Assembly (NCBI GenBank): GCA_030549335.1
Contig: CM060189.1
Location: forward strand, 30,465,001-30,529,000
DNA from: Pontederia crassipes
Lineage: Eukaryota > Streptophyta > Magnoliopsida > Commelinales > Pontederiaceae
Reading direction: 5' to 3'
Length of the DNA: 64,000 nt
This document shows, piece by piece, positions 61,828 through 64,000 of this stretch (positions within the stretch are counted from its first letter, which is position 1; every line of letters begins with the position of its first letter). A program made the position numbers and the translations under genes. The notes beneath the pieces are model-generated. The model saw only the letters and a program-made list of their open reading frames with translations. It was not told where the DNA came from and did not search any database.

Positions 61828-62299
61828 GGCAGTGTTTGGCATGGGAACTTTTAGTTCTCGTTAATTATCGAGAACTAATCAATTAGACAGAAAAGTTTAT
61901 GTTTGGTATTTGGATGAAAAATGTAACGATGAAGATTTAAAAAGTTGATTTGACGGATAAGTTTTAATAGATGCTTGGATAAAAAGTAAGAACTCATAAT
62001 ATAATTTATTATTTTATGAGATATAAAATTATAATAAATTATAGTGTTATGTATTTATTTGGTTAAAATAATAATTACTAGTATAAATTAATAGTTGGTC
62101 ATTTTCTCGTTGGAAGCGAGAACTTGCAGGAACTTCCGTTCTCCTTTCGCGTCACATGACAAGAACTGACGCGGAAACTTTTCAAGTTCCAGTCAATTCA
62201 GAGGTTTCACTCCATCCAAACATATTTCGAACTAATCTATCAATTCACCTATTCATCGAGAACTTAGGAAGAACTATAATTCTGTTTCCAAACACAGTC
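61828..62299. mobile_element. MITE, probably PIF/Harbinger
   Basis: The left end 'ggcagtgtttggca' and the inverse of the right end, 'gactgtgtttggaa', form imperfect terminal inverted repeats with the GTGTTTGG core. TTAA lies at both flanks (61824-61827 and 62300-62303), which fits a TTA/TAA-type duplication. Inner pairs 'gttctcg'/'cgagaact' extend the symmetry. It is 472 bp and non-coding. Confidence 0.7.
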
Positions 62300-63718
62300 T
62301 TAAGTTATGTTTGGCTATCGGAACTTGAGCAAGCTAATCAGTTTTGCCAAACAATGAGTTGATGTGATAGAAAAAAGTTAATGTGATTAATGAATTTTTG
62401 GTGAATTTTAAATTAAAAATAATTATAATAATTATAAAGTATAATTTTATTATTAATAAAAATAAAAAATTCATGGAAAATTTGTTAAAAAATATAGTAT
62501 TCAAATATAAAAAATTATTTTTAAAATTAATTAGAATTAACAAAATAATAACTTTTTAATAAAATAATAAGGAATAAATAATATTATATAATCATTTATT
62601 ATAAATATTTTATATATAATAAATAAACTATTTTATAAAGGTAAGGAGCGAGGGAGAGAAAATAAGAAAAGAAAAGAAAAAAGGAAAAACCAAATAAAAA
62701 AGTCATGGACATCCGCTAAAAAGTGAAACCAGAAAGCTAAAATCAAGATCACGACTAAAACCTTAATTCTAACTTTTAGGCGAAATTATGGCGCGATTCC
62801 ATCTTGATTCCAATGTCAAACGAACCTAAAAGAAAATGACTAATTGATAAAATTCCGAATTCAAAATGTTATTTTACGTAACCTAAAAAAAAATTATCAT
62901 TTCCCAAACAAGGTCGAATATAAATATATAATAAATATCGTTGATGCACGAAATCCGATAAACTCATATCACGATACTGCACAGTAGAGATTGTTAGGAA
63001 TGAATTAAACGTGGACAAAAGGAAAAATAAATAAATCTTATATAGTAGTCAACGAGAGAAAACCATACGGTTTAAAGATATTATTAATGACCGTACTCTG
63101 AAAACCTCCTATTTGACTGTCCTTGTATTCATTAGAAAGTAGAAATGCATGTCACACTGGTAATCTAACAAGATCTAGTTCGAATTTTGTTGTTTTTAAA
63201 AAATACCATAGAATTTCCTTTTTCATAAATTCAATAAACTAATTAGGATGGTTGAACTGTCCAATTTTAAAATCAAATTAAATGACATTTTTAATTAAAT
63301 GTCTCACATAAAATTTTAATCCATCCTAGTACCAATACCAATAGCCGATACTCAATTATTTAAGGTGCATGAAAATTCAGGTACGACTCTTTCTCTTTTC
63401 AGCTCCGTACGTGTGCATATATATATATTGTTGAAATATGTATAACTCCGTATCCATATTTAGTTTAATGTTTTGTGCTACCTTTTTTTAAGGTAGTACC
63501 ATGATATTGATTAATGATAGATGATAAATTAATTATTTTTATGTGGAAGGCAAATATTTTCGAAATAACATTTCCAAAATTTGATCTTTGTGACATCATT
63601 TTTTTTTAATAATACTCCCCAAAGAAAGAGAAAATGCTAAAAAGTGAAAGGGTCATAGACATTTAACATGAAACCAGCCCACCAAAAGCCAACCTAAAAG
63701 GAGGCTTCGCCACTTCCA
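62300..63718. other. Intergenic DNA upstream of the zinc-finger gene
   Basis: Very AT-rich; contains no recognisable gene or element end. The distal promoter of the gene at 63915 presumably lies here. Confidence 0.5.
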
Positions 63719-63725
63719 TATAAAT
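63719..63725 (+). promoter_or_regulatory. Putative TATA box of the zinc-finger gene
   Basis: 'TATAAAT', 190 bp upstream of the start codon and just before a CT-rich leader, in a position that would give a leader of about 160 bases. Confidence 0.55.
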
Positions 63726-63742
63726 CCACCCTCACAGTTGGA

Positions 63743-63782
63743 TCTCTCTCTCTCTCTCTGTCTCTGTCTCTCTCTCTCTCTC
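63743..63782 (+). repeat. (CT)n tract in the 5' leader of the zinc-finger gene
   Basis: CT repeat with two interrupting GT units. Such leaders are common in plant genes; on the other strand it is a GAGA repeat. Confidence 0.85.
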
Positions 63783-63914
63783 ATGTATATATATTATATG
63801 CCAACTGCCACCTCTTCCATTCATTTCATTTGAAGACCGCAGTGGAGGTCGCAGCTAGCAGCAAAGGGGATCAACGCTACCGCAGTAGTGGTAACTCTGC
63901 ACCATCACCACCTC

Positions 63915-64000
63915 ATGGGTCTGCAGCAAGAGCCCAAGAAAACCTACTCCAATGGCCCCCTGGTGAAGAAGGAGAAGGTCGTCCGGTACAAGGAATGCCG
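63915..64000 (+). CDS. ZF-HD / mini zinc finger protein, 5' part only
   Basis: The window ends inside this gene. The 28 visible codons start MGLQQEPKKTYSNG and reach VVRYKEC, the beginning of the ZF-HD dimerisation zinc finger (family pattern VRY-x-EC-x-x-NHA). Such domains occur in ZF-HD homeodomain transcription factors and in mini zinc fingers (MIF), which lack the homeodomain and act as inhibitory partners. The short basic N-terminus before the finger, with MG-QQ, favours a MIF of the monocot type. That is inference, as the homeodomain region would lie outside the window. A TATA box and CT-rich leader precede the ATG. Confidence 0.82.
   Translation, partial: MGLQQEPKKTYSNGPLVKKEKVVRYKEC

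Overview
This is nuclear DNA of a flowering plant. Genes have GT-AG introns, the intergenic DNA is very AT-rich, and plant transposons of almost every class are present. A monocot is my best guess, by inference only: the first exons of the aldo-keto reductase are GC-rich, and the partial gene at the right edge starts like monocot mini zinc finger proteins. There are no operons, CRISPR arrays, rRNA genes or recognisable tRNA genes.

Four host genes are supported. (1) 24649-28948 (+): a six-exon histidine-containing phosphotransfer protein of cytokinin signalling, 149 residues, phospho-acceptor His79. A solo-LTR-like insertion ends 19 bp before exon 2. (2) 31366-36762 (-): a nine-exon aldo-keto reductase with a probable plastid transit peptide and all four catalytic residues. 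A second homologous first exon, in the same splice phase, lies upstream at 36967-37318. Intron 3 holds an RTE LINE and intron 1 a SINE with the same 3' tail. (3) 49086-49699 (+): a four-exon GASA/snakin peptide with all 12 cysteines. (4) 63915 to the right edge (+): the first 28 codons of a ZF-HD/mini-zinc-finger protein. A possible fifth, unidentified gene lies on the minus strand at about 49.85-51.2 kb.

Layout. 0-6.2 kb: AT-rich, with unclassified short repeats at 3.4-4.6 kb and one MITE. 6.24-8.19 kb: a complete non-autonomous CACTA element (TTA duplication). 8.2-13.2 kb: intergenic, with a possible CACTA remnant and a hairpin. 13.25-14.24 kb: a MULE-like foldback element. 14-19 kb: intergenic. 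19.4-20.4 kb: truncated CACTA relative. 20.55-21.09 kb: hAT-like MITE. 21.37-23.93 kb: two abutting hAT-like elements, the second with a captured TPR-gene fragment. 24.4-29.1 kb: phosphotransfer gene. 29.70-30.83 kb: second MULE-like foldback. 31.4-37.4 kb: aldo-keto reductase. 38.34-39.98 kb: large foldback. 40.6-42.2 kb: MITE cluster, one copy split by a hAT-like element. 42.48-48.52 kb: full-length but decayed L1-type LINE. 49-49.7 kb: GASA gene. 55.7-59.4 kb: decayed Ty3/gypsy element with an inverted duplication. 60-62.3 kb: CACTA remnant and MITE. 63.7-64 kb: zinc-finger gene.

The host genes belong to separate pathways (cytokinin phosphorelay, a plastid oxidoreductase, a gibberellin-related secreted peptide, a ZF-HD-type regulator) and show no functional clustering. 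I found no clearly new biological system. The most interesting signals are the paired first exons of the reductase, the LTR beside a splice acceptor, gene capture by a hAT-like element, and a template-switch-like rearrangement in the gypsy remnant.
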